From positions 35,499,082-35,563,081 of the forward strand of contig OV121090.1 in the NCBI GenBank assembly GCA_921293015.1: DNA of 64,000 bases. The letters are read 5' to 3'. The notes beneath the pieces were generated by a model. The model ran no database searches. It worked only from the letters and a program-made list of their open reading frames with translations, and was not told the DNA's origin. Positions 22,523 through 36,528 of this stretch are shown piece after piece (positions within the stretch are counted from its first letter, which is position 1; every line of letters begins with the position of its first letter). The position numbers and the translations under genes were made by a program. This stretch comes from Phorcus lineatus. Its lineage: Eukaryota; Mollusca; Gastropoda; Trochida; Trochidae.

Positions 22523-25500
22523 TTTTAAATATATCTAAGCCAACTACAGCCGTCTCAACTGTTTTCATTCTTGCCTGCATCGATGAAAAGCTAAAGTGAG
22601 TGCCTATATGTCCTTATATGCCTTATATGCCTGATATGCCGAAATAGCGTGACATAGTGCCTTTAAAGTTGATTCATTAAACAGAGTGTATTCTAGACCA
22701 ATGCAGACAGTGACAGAGTTCATGAAGCCATTTATACAAGTTCTTCCTGCTTGCCCGCTTAGCATCAGGAAGTACATCTACAGTTTGATTGAACCGCGAC
22801 ACAATATTCAATCGGAAAAAGTTTAAAAATCAGGAAGTTCCTTTTTTCTTTTTCCAAAAGGAAGACGTTAAAAGTTGTCATTGCTACAAAACATTGTCAA
22901 TTAGAGGTTTTATGAAGGAAGAAGTTGTTTAGAGTCAAAATGAAATCTGGCTTACCTTAGAAAGTACATTTCATTGTTTGTTGAAAAGTTTTCCTCAGAA
23001 TCCGTTATCTTACAACTTATAACTTCATACATGTAGAAAGCAAGTAATTTGAGACACGAGTATTGGCCTTTTAACAATAAAACTTCATTTTTGTCAAGCA
23101 TTTTAAAGTTCATTTATAGACTACATCGCTGTCAAAAGTTTTATATCATGCAAAGCTAACAATGCTATGTTCAATCATAATTTACCCTAAAAGATACGCA
23201 ATAAGTGGTAAGCATTTACGGAATGTCACTGTACAATTATGATAGAGATAGGCAGACAGACATTGCCCAATTTTACTATGAGTACAACATCCGAGTTTTC
23301 GCGATACATTATATACTTTTAATTATAATGTGAATCACTGGTAGTAGGCCTACCATTGGTAATTCCCATAGAGATAAGAGCGATACAGACATATTAAAGT
23401 GCCTAATGAATCGGTGGAAGTCGTGATACTGTTTGTTATCGGTGAAAATAAAAACAAATATTGTAACAAAAGACGTAGGAAGGCGTAACTTGCTGTTATT
23501 CGTTCTGTTTTAATGTTGTTGAATGCATATATGCAATAATTGTCACCTAACAGCTTTTTAAAGTCCATGACGTGCATGTCCCGATGATGATGTCATTTTG
23601 CTGAACACCAACAACATTCAACACTCGGTGCCATTTCGTTTTATATACTTGTATACTCTGTACGTTCCTTGACCGCTGAAACGTAAACGCGACACTTAAA
23701 CCGATGATTATTAGTTATGTTAAGATTTTCTTTAGATGTGCAGAATTCCTAATAAGCTTGATATTTTGCACATCGTTTACTTGTTCTTGGCCTATGTTTA
23801 TTTCGGCTTCAATGGTTTGTGAGATTTTATGAGATGAATTAAAATGTTGAGCTTGGAATTCTTTAAGAATGGACGACTGACTTCACTCATATGTTTCAGA
23901 AGGATTTTATTAACCCGTTTATCCTTGTTCAGTGTTTCTTTTGTTTAATTTTCGTTAACGCAAAATTGACCTTCATGTATGTACTAGACGACATTTTGGC
24001 ATTCAACAGCAGTTCGTTGTTTTATGAATTCACTAAATAACATTGCAGGTTAACCACAGAATGACGCAAAATGTTAAGATGCGTGAATCACTCTGTCGAT
24101 GCTATGAAACAAATATCAATCAAAATAAGATTATTGGGAAGATATTGGAAGCCAGTGGAGAGACAGGTGTTATGTGGTCAATTTTCCTTACAACGGATAC
24201 TTAGTCTCAGTGGTAGTTGTACATTTTGATCCAGTTTTCAGTAACCTGAATTATTGTCAGTGTAAGGCAACTTGCGAACTTCGTTTAAAGAAATTAGGTA
24301 AAAGGGAATGCTCGTGGTTTCTCGTACTACAGCTGCATACCGAAAGTTTGTTCACATACCTGCGTATCCTAGTGCAATTATCATGTCATTTGGCACCTCT
24401 TTGAGGCGTCGTAGCATTGCAAAAGCGGCACGAATAATGTTGAATTTTCACTACAGTAGTGAAGCTCGATAGTACCTTAACATAATCGTATACATTACCC
24501 CCAAGTTGATATAAGTCATCAACAGCGTTGAACTTAAGTGATATTTGTTTTTTTGGTACTGAGTCGACCTAACTGTGCCTTTTTTTTGTCCCAGAGAGAG
24601 TGGATATGGAATATTTCAATCAAAATAAAATCAAATCTGAATTTGAAAGATATGACCCCTTCTGTCTTTCAACATGCCAATATTAAAAATTGTGTACTAG
24701 AGACCGGACGATCCCAAAATAAGTTTTAAAAATGTTTATTTTACACATATACCATTGGTGTTACTTTGTCAGTTGAGCTGAAGTTATTTAACTGACGTCC
24801 TAACTGACATCAAATTAAATGATAATTGTACTAAGATACACTCAAAGTGAACAAGTATGCAGCTGTATAGCCGGGCTCCCTTTGTAATATATTTGCTTAG
24901 GATTTAATGAATAACTCGTTAATTCGCTATAATCTGCGAAACGTAATATTTGCAACAATTCAGGTCTTATTTCATGAGATTGCAAGATAACGGCGTACGC
25001 AGGGTACATAATGGTACAAGAAGTTATTCGACCATTAGAAATTCAAAGCTCAATATTGAGCAAATGTACGTCAGCGAGTTGTTTGAATAGTCGATGGAAT
25101 GAGTCGTGTTGCGCCAACAAATTCCAACAAATAATTTCTGAACCATGAATGACGTTCTCATTCACAATACATGCATGGTATGTGTAAAGCAACATCGACG
25201 TAAATTGGTTTATCTCAAACAAGTCGATCCATTGTCCCTTATAATTATGATTTTAAAGAATTCTTACGACATTTCAAAACAAATTTGTCCCCAATTAAAA
25301 AAAATCAAAATATGACAAACAATTGAATATAATCATAACAATTGATTACTAATAAAAAGATTTTAAAATTGCAACAGACTCATAGAAAGAGGTAAAACAA
25401 TATCTAATGAATCCCAAAAGAATAAAAACAGTACTCGGTCAGACATATGGTGAGTCTTGACTGATAAACCCCAGAAAGGAAGAAAACAATGGCGGCGCAG

Positions 25501-25739
25501 AACTTAAGCAAATTCAACGGTGGAAACCAGAAGGAAGCTAAATGTGTGTGTATCTAGAATTCCTGATTCGGCCATATATACAGGTATGCTTTTAATGATG
25601 CTTCACAAGGTTTGCATTTCCATCAAAGTCATTTTGCAATAATGCGTATCCAACTGTAAAGTTCGGTAGAATAAACATTGAACAAAAATTTGACAAAAAT
25701 TTTTTGATCAGCGATAGTACCTTATTCTAATTTTGACGT
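22523..25739. other. Intergenic spacer
   Basis: AT-rich sequence containing a short run of TTATATGCC words near 22605-22640. Open frames are short and unrecognised. Confidence 0.45.
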
Positions 25740-26205
25740 ATACCCCCCTCTATTTTTGTCGTAGATGAAAACGAACAGATGTTATCTGTGTACTTAGAAT
25801 TCCCAATTTTCCTTGCTTATAACCTCATTTTCAAATGAAAGCGTTTGGTATCGCAATGATCGGCTAAATTTTGATCGGTCAAATCGGAATAAGAAATAGA
25901 CTTGATCGAGTACGAAAAGTTAAGATATTTTAAAGAAATACAATCGGGAAATCAAAGCGCGATTATTGTTGCTAAAAATCCGATATTTTACATGTCTACA
26001 GTCCCTTTTTATTTGTTTAGAATTACTAACCTTGCAAGTTCACTCACGGCAATGAGTGTCAGTTGCACAGTTGCTATGGCAACGCACGTGCAAATGCATC
26101 TCCCTGTCGAAACCGTGTTCATTGTTGATTGAAGCGGTCAGATCATGTGTCTATAAATGTGCTGCCCTGCAAATAATACGCCCCTTTCTATCTATAGCAG
26201 TAACC
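25740..26205 (+). repeat. Dispersed repeat family F, copy 2
   Basis: Counterpart of 16880-17290. It begins CCCCCTCTATTTTTGTCGTAG, continues GAAAACGAAC, contains GTTGCTATGGCAACGCACGT (a near-perfect RFX X-box palindrome GTTGCTATGGCAAC followed by an E-box CACGTG) and ends near CTGCAAATAATACGCCCCTT. Confidence 0.55.
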
Positions 26206-28320
26206 TGATATTTGATGTCTTTCCGCTTTTTATCCGTATTTTCAGTAATTATATTATATACTTTGATGATCATGCATCTATCAGATTCTAGAAACTTCTA
26301 TCTCTGGAGGCTTCCAGAAGAAGACCCATCTGAGATGTTCAGGGAACTCAGACAAATCTCTAGGACACGCTAGCCTACATAACAGAAAAAGTGTGCGACC
26401 TTTTGAACAGTGCAACAATGTAACATAATTTTATACATGTGAATAATCCTATTCTCATAACAACTGCTATTATAACACTCAGTTATAATTTTGTATATCG
26501 TTTATTTTAAAAAAGAGTGTGTTAATGGGGAAACTTCGAAGAAATAATCTTTAACGTGATTTCGTTTTTTTCTAAATAATCGCAATCCGTTAAGACATTG
26601 ATGCTTACTTTCATTTCCTTTGGTTCATAAATAAAGAAAACGAATGTCGCTAAAATAAAATAAAATTTAGGAGTATGTCCTTTCTTACTTGTTGCTATAT
26701 ATATCTGCTTGGTTGTCTTGTACAGTCTCTTCATCACTACACATCTTGTTGACGTTTGCCATTACCTTGGGTGTGTATTTACGTAAATGTATACACTATG
26801 TATTTCTACACTGATGCATTTCTAGGTTACAGGATACGCCTGTCTAACGACTGTATCCAGGCTTCAGAAACATTAATATATCTTACAAATAGCAGTGTAG
26901 GAAACTTACCAGAAAGTCTACCAGACACCAGGGCTGGTAACTTTGAAAAGTAACCAGCCATTCATTAAAGTTGCCAATCCTATTTTAGTTGAATATTTTA
27001 CCTAAGCAATAATAAATAATGAAGTAAGCCTTTCATATTTATTCTAAATCTAAACTTACAAGCATTGCTGTGAAACAATGCCATCGTGTCTCAAATTAGT
27101 ACGACTAGTGACTTTAGTTTTTTCATACTCTTTTTTTTTATAATTATTCTGTCGACATACGTTTACTTAATTGTTTCTCTTGGCAAACCAAGAAATTTAC
27201 GTTCATGATACATCTATGACAGACAGAGTTTATTTTTATACAAGTGACCCTAGGCCAATATCGCACATGTGTAAAACGTAAGTATAACAGATATGCAAAC
27301 CAATTAACAATTATAATGTTTTCTTAACTGAGATTATGTGGTACAACAGAAAAGCTAACTTATATAACAAATTAAGACTTTCAACGTTCAGTAACTTACG
27401 GAATTTATTTTTGGAAGATTGTTATAGAAAAAGCATGGCAGATAATAATAGACAGTTACCGGGTTCCAGTTTTTAAAACTGTTTACTCAATTAATATCAA
27501 TCAAGTATTGTTACTCAAACTGTTGTTAATATTTTCATAAATTTGATACACTGGCTTTCATCAATCTTGACACCCCGACATAATTATAGCAATGATCGCG
27601 CGTATATTGTGACACCAAAGTACACATAAAATATAAGTTAAATATCACTGAAAACACGATGTTCATTTTGAAACCTTATAGCATTCGTTCTGTGAAAGAT
27701 TGGTCGAGAACTCAGAAATGCTACCGATCGATCGTGATGGACATTACATGACGTTAAATAATTATCGAACACGAGTACATTATATACAGTATATATACTG
27801 GACAAAAGAAAATAGACACTGTAATTATTTCATGATTCATTTAATATAAGATGACAAATAAAGATATTCATCTTTCATAATTTCAAAATCTACATGTGTC
27901 TCTTTCCTTTTCGTCTGGCATGGATTTAATGCATTTGAGCTTTAGCAATACTTGAACTGTATGTGTTTTCATTTTAATGATTTTAGTTAGTTATCGTCAT
28001 GCAACATCTATATACAAGGTATGATAGTCATAATAGTATCAGATTTACGGGAAGGTATAGCATTCCGTACACAAGTACTAGGTTAGCTTTTAGCATTACG
28101 TGTTTTAGTCCATAGTGAGCTTGTATCAATTAGGTACTTCAGGATCTATTCAGCCAGCTGATACCGCAAGGTATTTTAATACATGCATTAAACAAGAATA
28201 TGACCGTATGACCTAATCTGGTAAATATAGAGTAGCTGATAAAACTGAGGCCGCTGCATTCGCCGAGCTGGAGTAAGTTTTGCCGTCCTGTCTTGGTCGA
28301 TATGTGACTAGCTTACGGCT
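26206..28320. other. Intergenic spacer upstream of the TLC-domain gene
   Basis: AT-rich, short frames only. No gene was recognised. Confidence 0.45.
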
Positions 28321-28400
28321 TTCACTTCCTGGTTGGGAATAGCCAATCAGCGTGCAGGAAAGCAAACTGGTTTAGATGCGTTTCATAGTTCAGCACCACA
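28321..28400 (+). promoter_or_regulatory. Candidate promoter of the TLC-domain gene
   Basis: A locally GC-richer stretch with an ETS-like CACTTCCTGG (28323-28332) and a CCAAT box AGCCAATCAG (28341-28350). It lies about 0.9 kb upstream of the ATG at 29232, so an untranslated first exon may lie between. Inferred from motifs only. Confidence 0.3.
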
Positions 28401-28599
28401 CGATTGCGACTAGCTGTATCTCATTCTCCCGGTCCATCCTTAGAAAACAGTTATTGTCAGAGCAAGTCAGGAAAATATAGACGTTCACTGCTATTGCATA
28501 ATATAACGTGTAGATTTCATCAACTAGGAAGTCTTTTATCGAAATTATTATTAGCTGTTTTCGTCACCTACCAGTGAAATTGTCATATTTGTTTATAGC

Positions 28600-28910
28600 C
28601 GATATTCCTGAAATGTTGTTATTAAGTGTTATTAGAATTGTCAGAAGGGCAACTGCTAAACATGTTTTGTTTGAATGTGTATGATATAGATATTGCAATT
28701 CTAATGTTAATGTTGATTTTCACATATACATTTTGATTGAACACATTCATAGGAATATAAACCTACCAAAATCTTGGGACTGGAATTTGTCTGTTTTCTG
28801 TGGATTTACTAGTGAATATCTACTTAAATCGGGATAGTTTTATTTCAAATATAAAACTGAGCTTAAGCGCAGCAAATATTTATTTCAGATAATTGTCAAT
28901 ATTGCTTAAT
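28600..28910 (+). pseudogene. Possible LINE ORF2 C-terminal relic
   Basis: One plus-strand frame reads TAKHVLFECV, recalling the H-x-L-F-x-C-P zinc-binding end of non-LTR retrotransposon ORF2. It stays largely open for about 80 codons (for example LPKSWDWNLSVFCGFTSEYL) with three stops. Weak evidence. Confidence 0.3.
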
Positions 28911-29231
28911 CGGATTTTAAAAAGTTCTATATATGAATATGGCAGTAATAAAAATAAACGAAATGGGCTTACCAATGGGAATTTGACGATAAAATTTAAG
29001 CGGTGAAACCCAATATTTCCGTTTCTGATAAAACACATTTAATATTTATATAAGCTGAACGCGGAAGTTACGAGGCTCCGGAGTCGTGGGCTTTCAGCAC
29101 AGAAACATTCTCTTATCGATTGAATAACTAAAAGGGGAATCCCCTACTTTCTATTTATAACTACTTCCCGGTTCGCTCTATCGAGTTTTCCTGCTGTACA
29201 GCGGACTGTGTTCAGTTCACACGGCAGCCAG

Positions 29232-29410
29232 ATGTTGGCTGATTCGGTCTCCGTATTGTGTGTCTCAGTGACTATCAATCTGTGTACATTAGCATTCTTC
29301 GGCTGTGGCAGAACACTGGAGTATGTAGGAACAAAATATGGAGACAGAACTAAATTCCTGAAAGTGTTGATCAACCTACATGAACGAAAACCATGGCTGT
29401 TTGGCAAAAC
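29232..29410 (+). CDS. TLC-domain membrane protein, coding exon 1
   Basis: ATG at 29232 opens 59 codons plus two bases, ending FGKAC-like at the consensus donor GTAAGT (29411); the split codon gives Thr60. The sequence includes a hydrophobic helix VSVLCVSVTINLCTLAFFGC, which could be a signal anchor. The exon leaves in phase 2, exactly as the exon at 42921 requires. I chose this ATG because it is the first in-frame ATG of the open segment; a GTG-initiated extension upstream is unlikely. The domain is described in the entry for exon 2. Confidence 0.65.
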
Positions 29411-31843
29411 GTAAGTCCTGATTTTGGGTGTTAGCTTGTAGTGGAATTTACCAACGTTGAGCTATTTGACAAACGGAAATTACATACTATATTGCGTTGA
29501 ATAACGCTTACGTGAGGAATTTAGCATAGTGTTGCCGATATTTGGCTTGTACAGCTTAAAAGATACCATATTGGCTTAAAGATACCATATTGGCTAAACC
29601 TTTTGAAAATTATTTCGCATTATTCAGGGCTGTTTAGCAGTTATCGTCCAAAATTTAAAACAGTTTGTAATTAAATTTTTAATTTTTTTTTAATTGAAAT
29701 TATATGTTGCTCTCAAGTCGCATATCAATCTATAAATCAACCGACCAATCAACGTTTTTCACCTGTTTTACCAGTAACATAGCCTTTTAATGAAATCATT
29801 TTGAAAATACTCTTTTGAATTATTTCAAACAACAATATCCACGAAAGGCGGTATCTTATCTTTTAATACCATAATTTAATCGACAAGAAATGAATTATGG
29901 AATATTCATGTTATCCTTATAATGAGATTACTACGCGAGAAAGTGTGATGTATGAATAACGATGTTTGTAGCAAATAAATTACGATTTACCCTATGTGTG
30001 ACAACTTCTACATATTCGATTACACTGACAAAACATACTTTACAAGTACCCAATATTTACCTGATAACTTGAAATCATATTTTGAATTTAGGGTGGTTAA
30101 TACCAACTTTCAAATCGGTAAAAGATAAGACAATGATATTCCTTCCTTTCTGGTTTTGAATAACCCCTCTAATGCATGTTATCGGCAGACGAAGTCGGAA
30201 TCCATGTAAACTCTTCTTAATTTTACTTTCCCAACTTGTGTAATCAAGGCACTAATGTACACAACCCTCCTAATCTGAAAGAGCTAAAGTGATAACTTAA
30301 ATCTAAACAAGATGAAGAAGGAAGAAAACTTAAGATTATTATTTGCGTTTTAAACCTATGAGCCCCTCTCTAATGAGCCATGAACGCAGTTTGACGCTGT
30401 GAAACAACACCAAATCTCACAACTATTACAAGGGCAGTTCTAAGGTTAGTCTATTGAACTGTTTGTTTCATCTTTCGCGCTCTCGGGCCAATTCCTGAAA
30501 GTGTCACAGAGTATGTTTCATGAACTTAGTATGTCTTGTAGAGCCAAAATACCATATGACCTCAGTTCAGTTCAAATCGCTTGTCTTAAGTTGCATCTTT
30601 ATCTCTTGAATATCAAAATTATGACATTTTCTTGTTTTTGATTGTAAATCAAAATCGGCCATATAAATGGTTTAAACATATTTTTATTCAAGAAGAATCT
30701 GGTTCGGCAAACAAACAAAACTCGGCTTATGTGAATGCCTCACCAACACATACATCAGATAAATAAATACACAAGAACTGGACACAACATATGACAATAT
30801 AAAACACGATCAAAATAAAGTATGTGTACAACAGGTGCTTATATATACATGTTCTTTGCAGCTTGACTTCATTTATAATAACACTATTAGCGGTACTTAT
30901 CAGCCATGTATATAAATGTAAAGTAGTCGAAATTCAGAGTCCCATTTACATGAGTACTAGTGGAAAGACCTACGAAGCTAATATCAACCTATATTCTCGA
31001 CTAATCTCCTATTCATTGTAACTATGCTAACTGATAGGAATTGAGATGTTGATTTTAAAAAACACCATTCATGAAGTTTGCCATATTTAACCCCAACAAC
31101 ATACGCTCTGCCCCTTTAACAATGATGAATCGAACTACGACTCTACGTTTGTAGAAGTATATTTATTTTCATTCACATATAAATGCCACATCATATACTG
31201 GCAAATAAAACCCTAAATAAGTTAAACCTGTTGCAAGGTATCCTTTTTTCAATTCCTCATTCCATTATAAATCATTGCCGATTTACGATAAATTGCAGAT
31301 GTTAGTTCGATCAATGGAATCAGCCATTGCGCTATTTAGACATGTACTGCTCATCACATAAAGCACAGCTCCAGATAGCTACATTACGTTGTTCATGAAA
31401 ATACACTCCGGCAAAATAGTGACCTATCAAAGTTATATGAATAGATTTCAAGATAAATATTGCGGTGAATGAATCAAGAAAAAGTGATTGTTTCACTGAA
31501 TGCTATACAGAAGCATGTCCTGTCCGACTTCTGAGACCTAGGGCCAAATCTTCTGAAAAGGTAAGAACATATTTTGAATGAATGGAGAGTCCAGTCGAAT
31601 CGTAAACATACCCATCTTGTTGAAAGTTATTACTTTCCTTTCTTAAGTACCTCTTAATAATCTTTGTTCACTCGCTAGTTGATCGAGGTATATGACACAT
31701 CTCATTCTAATAAGACATTAACAAACCCTCAAATCAATGGAGAGAAAAATTCGAAACATCCAGTATGTGTACGATGAGTAGGACATAGAATTTATGCAGC
31801 GACATTTAGAAGATAATTAGTTGCATGTTTTGAATTTCTTGGA

Positions 31844-31938
31844 TTCTTTGTTATTCAACATCCGCAAAGTTAGTTTAAAACCGACGACGTTAACCGGATG
31901 ATCTTAACGCTAAAGTTTGTGGGTGTTGAATAACGAAG
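31844..31938. repeat. Foldback element, 95 bp, ~28-bp arms
   Basis: The left arm TTCTTTGTTATTCAACATCC (continuing GCAAAGTTAG) pairs with the right arm CTAAAGTTTGTGGGTGTTGA (continuing ATAACGAAG) with few mismatches. The loop is about 36 bp and contains CCGACGACGTTAACCGG. Confidence 0.7.
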
Positions 31939-32033
31939 TCATGTTAGAGCCAACATATACAATAACATTGCTACTTACTAGGAAATGTTTTTGGAAAGTC
32001 CACATTGTTTCTCTGAAGATGAGTGTGAAAGTA

Positions 32034-32447
32034 AATTCCTATACAGTGAATCCATGTTAAGAAAGTGGACACGGTATAACTAATTCCTATACAGTGAATC
32101 CATGTTAAGAAAATGGACAAAGTATTACTAATTCCTATACAGTGAATCCATGTTAAGAAAATGGACAAAGTATTACTAATTCCTATACAGTGAATCCATG
32201 TTAAGAAAATGGACAAAGTATTACTAATTCCTATACAGTGAATCCATGTTAAGAAAATGGACAAAGTATTACTAATTCCTATACAGTGAATCCATGTTAA
32301 GAAAATGGACAAAGTATTACTAATTCCTATGCAGTGAATCCATGTTAAGAAAATGGACAAAGTATTACTAATTCCTATACAGTGAATCCATGTTAAGAAA
32401 ATGGACAAAGTATTACTAATTCCTATACAGTGAATCCATGTTAAGTA
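32034..32447. repeat. 48-bp tandem array, 9 units
   Basis: The unit starts ATTCCTATACAGTGAATCCA and continues TGTTAAGAAAATGGACAAAG and TATTACTA. It repeats every 48 bp. Seven units are nearly identical, the first has several changes, and the ninth is partial. Because 48 is a multiple of three the array is open on the minus strand (16-residue unit LTWIHCIGISNTLSIF), but I regard that as a by-product. Confidence 0.95.
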
Positions 32448-32576
32448 TGAATCCGTGTCCATTGATATTTGGACTTATAGCAATGATTACCATGAGACAA
32501 CTCGCCATTACAACTACAAACCCAACGAACTCGAATCTCGACAATTTCCACAAATTGTTTAGTTTCAGAAATCATT

Positions 32577-32714
32577 AGGATTCTCTGATATTTTCTCTTC
32601 TTTTCTGGTTCAGCTACGCTGAAGGTACAAAAGAGTAAAAGGATTCTCTGATATTTTCTCTTCTTTTCTGGTTCAGCTACGCTGAAGGTACAAAAGAGTA
32701 AAAGGATTCTCTGC
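32577..32714. repeat. 63-bp direct duplication
   Basis: Two identical copies beginning AGGATTCTCTGATATTTTCT and ending AAAGAGTAAA, plus a third partial copy (AGGATTCTCTG at 32703). It adjoins the 48-bp array. Confidence 0.95.
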
Positions 32715-35700
32715 AATCGGCTGGAAGTCTTGACTTATGCTTCGAGTTCAAAACAAATTACAAAATCTAGATGACAGATATACATTAAGAAACAGTTACG
32801 AATAAAACTGACACATTTTTTGCAATATTCAAAATGTTCTTTGTAATGTCCACATGATAGGTCTCCTTTTCGTGAATGGAACTCCTCTTTAGACAGTCAT
32901 TAGCAGACATATGAATACATATATGTTTCTTTAATATCACTGGTAACGCGATGTTTAGTGACACATTTTAACATTAACGTTAGTTGTAACATAAATCCGA
33001 TCACCATCGCGGGGGCGCTACGTCTTCCCTATTTTACATTCCTCTTGTATTGTTTGAGGAAATCGTATAGCTTATAGGATCGTATAGCTTATTTATGATG
33101 ATTGTTATTCGTGATATTCGTAGATAAACCGTTCCCATCTCGGAAACTCTCATTCCTATACGAATCTTTATTGTTTTCATGTCCGCCGTATCTGGTACTG
33201 AGTCTGATCGTAGGGTCTCGGCTGTACCACAGATTCATTTACCCCTGAATATCTACGAATACCTCCTATGCAATCATGATTTACACATGATACCTAAAAA
33301 TGCTTTCAAAATGTTGAACCATATCACTTTAAATCGGGCGTTCGGGGAAAATTCATATCAGCTAAAAGCTTTTGCGGAATTGCCGACTGATCACAAATCA
33401 ATGAAACAAAACTGTTTAAGATTAAATGAAACACAGTTTACAGCTGTACGGACTGATTATGGTCCAACTGCATGACCTCACGTTGATCAGTTTGTGTCTT
33501 ACCTTGGTAGTTGGAATTTATTTAATCAAAATAAGATTAATGTCTTTCATTTGATACTTTCGGGCCCACAAGCGCAGGGGAAGAAAGAGAAAGTAGTTAA
33601 AATTGTCTATTAGTCTTTCAGGTCAATGTTTGTGAATTGATACGTGCGGGCCTTTAATTGAGATTAGACTTGTAACGTGGTACACCAGACATTTACAGAA
33701 TGTATATAGACATTCGAATTCAAGTATTAATTGTTATAGCTAGAGGATATGATATTTACTCATATACACAAGGATAACATATCGATGAAAAAGATCAAAA
33801 TACTCGTTTTCGTTTAACATTTTTCAATTCAGTAATTATTTAGTGCAAGGACGGATAAAAGGTTGAAAAGACGAAACATTTTGGGTTTGTCAGTCATGCG
33901 ACAAGCCATTACTCTAAATCAGGAAAATGTTTTATTTTCGAGGCGATGTGCAGTAAATCATTTATAAATACAGATAGCGGTCTCGTAAATCTCCTGCATG
34001 TCAGTGTGTGTGTGTTGGTGTGTATATATATATATGAATGTGAAATTGATTGTTCATGGTTTATGTGTAAAATATTCTTAAAGATAAAAGACTGAAGATG
34101 TATCTTTGCATATCAGTTCATTACCAACCGGTTTCACAAATGTGATCATCAGGGAATTATACATATTGTTGCTACTCATAGCATTAAGACTGATGATCTA
34201 CCTGCGTAGCAACAACATTTATAATACCTTAAAAAGCTCGTCAAAAGTAAGAAAAAAGGTAAAGTTAGGTCAATTCCGATTTTGAAAACTTCGGATGCCC
34301 AACAGGTGTTAAAATATTCGATATGTAACGCCTCTACCTGGGTACATTGTATTTCACATACAATTATAAAACACAGGAGAATGATGCGAGCACCATTGAT
34401 CACAAATAGTCTTGTAGGGAAGGACATTAGGAACAGAGTATAAACAAGTGTTTATGGATATTGAACTTTTACTTTGTCTTTTCGTCTCAGATATGCTGAT
34501 GCTATACAGCTTTTAATACCAATCCCAATCCAGATATCCAAATATAATGAATTGAAACCATTTTAATTAATCCTCCATATGTTCATACTCAAAGGTTAAT
34601 CATTATACATTCGAGATAAAACTGAGGTTTTTTTCGGAATATTCTAAAGGATTAAATCAGCGGTGGCGTGAGGATCGCCATGTTGTTCTTTGTTTCAATT
34701 ATCTAACATGTGTTAGCCATATACGGACGATAGGGCGAGAAGAGATGACCTTTGAATGAGTAGGTGATCATATATGCTATGTTCACTAGCATTCTAGCGG
34801 AGGAAGCCAAGTGTATTTCTATGATAGTCCACATTTGACATAGTTTCTACATTCGATTTTAACAACAGTTTGTTAACTCTTCATGAAATACAAGGTGTTC
34901 TTGATAACAACGCTAAAGTGTTAAAATTTCCAGAAAACCATGCTATTCTTATTTAACCAACACTAAACGTCCTTCGCTAATTGTACATCGTAGAAGGCTG
35001 CACCTTAATTTTGGTGGTCCGTATCCTAGTCAATCTTTGACCAATCGAACCAACAGTTTTACGGATGTGTCTTCATGTATAACTTTGTTGCGTAGTGTCG
35101 GGTGATCTTATATCCTGAAACCAATGAAGTTCTTGGTAACGCTAATGTGTTGATCACAACCTGTATAGTTATATTGCGTAGTTTTATCTTATATCCTGAA
35201 AATAAAGCGTTACGTGGTAAAGTTGATAAATGTCGTGATTTAACATAAAACGTCTTCGTGAGTGCAATTTTGTAATTAACAATTGACTTACGTATTGAAT
35301 TCTATTTACCAAGTATTTAGTGACGGACCCATAAGGCTAATGTTCTCACGGTTTTATTTTAACTCAATGACACGCAATAGAATTTATGATGCTTTCACAT
35401 GAATCAATTTAAGTTTACAGTACAAAAAATATGATACGAACAATAATCATGGACGCTAAAGGGAAGTAGACGATATAAGAATAAAATTCATTAAAAGATT
35501 CCTTAGAAGTGATACAAACGTTCATGTTCCTGCTTAACAACTTTTGATAATCCATGACATATAGCCTCAACCAATCAGGGACGAGTACACAGTGATTTCC
35601 AACTATGACATGTTTCCTCGTTTAAGCCTATCATAATGTAGTACCTTGTTGAGTTAACCTGTCTGTTACTGCATAGACTGAATAGTCTCTATCGTTTTTT

Positions 35701-36528
35701 GAGTGTGGATAAACTTTATATTCAACTCTCTTGACGTCTTTTGGACAATGCTATGACGTCTTAAGGACAATATTAAGTCGTCATGGACACTTTTTGCAGA
35801 GGCCGCAAATTGACCATGTTAATCATTTCACAAAAAGACATGATAATAATGTTACTTTCTAATGATGAATATTTTCTCTTGTTCAATATCATTAAGGTAA
35901 AAGAAAAAGGTTTAATTTTCACCTGTCGCTACATTACTTGTGAACATCCTGCACAAATCGACAAGATCAACATTGTATCTCTCTCTCAAGATTTAGCGGG
36001 AGACTTGTATCAACAAGATGATAACCTCAGCCACGGAGTAAACATCTGTTTGCTTTACAGAACTATATTATATTTCTAATGGTGAAATAAAACATCGAAA
36101 AATGTCAAATATCCTATATATGTTCTATCGAAGGTTTATATATGTCACTGATTCCCTGGATTGCAACCCGTGGGTCGCTCCTTCCTGTCGATGCTCGTAG
36201 CTTTCATCAGGCTTTATAACGACCCTGCCATTTAACGATTGATTCACAATTTTCGTGTCTCTATCGATGTGTAGTATAGGCAATATATAGTTTAATTTCC
36301 TTCTGCTTCACAGAACAAGGACATTATTCGCGCAATGTCTCTCGCATGCTGCTTATTATCAACATAATCGGTCTTCAAGATAGGATAGTATGTTGAAGGA
36401 TCCCTCTTCACATATTTTTTTATTTCCATGACGATATTGTTTTTTTTTGCGACGTCAAAGTGTTCACTAAATTTCACTGATCCAAATATCCATATTCGTT
36501 AGATTCAATATGTAAATATTTTTGCGAT

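Noticed and set aside
32034..32447. CRISPR-like direct repeats
   Set aside because: Units are contiguous without unique spacers and the DNA is eukaryotic, so it is a minisatellite.
31971..32462. 163-codon minus-strand frame of 16-residue repeats
   Set aside because: It is the 48-bp array read in an open frame, with no unique sequence of protein character on either side.
33179..33475. 98-codon plus-strand frame
   Set aside because: No recognisable domain, no splice context and no support beyond being open.
36292..36477. 61-codon minus-strand frame (VKFSEHFDVAKKNN...)
   Set aside because: Protein-like composition, but it starts with GTG after a stop, is short, and has no recognisable family or splice sites.
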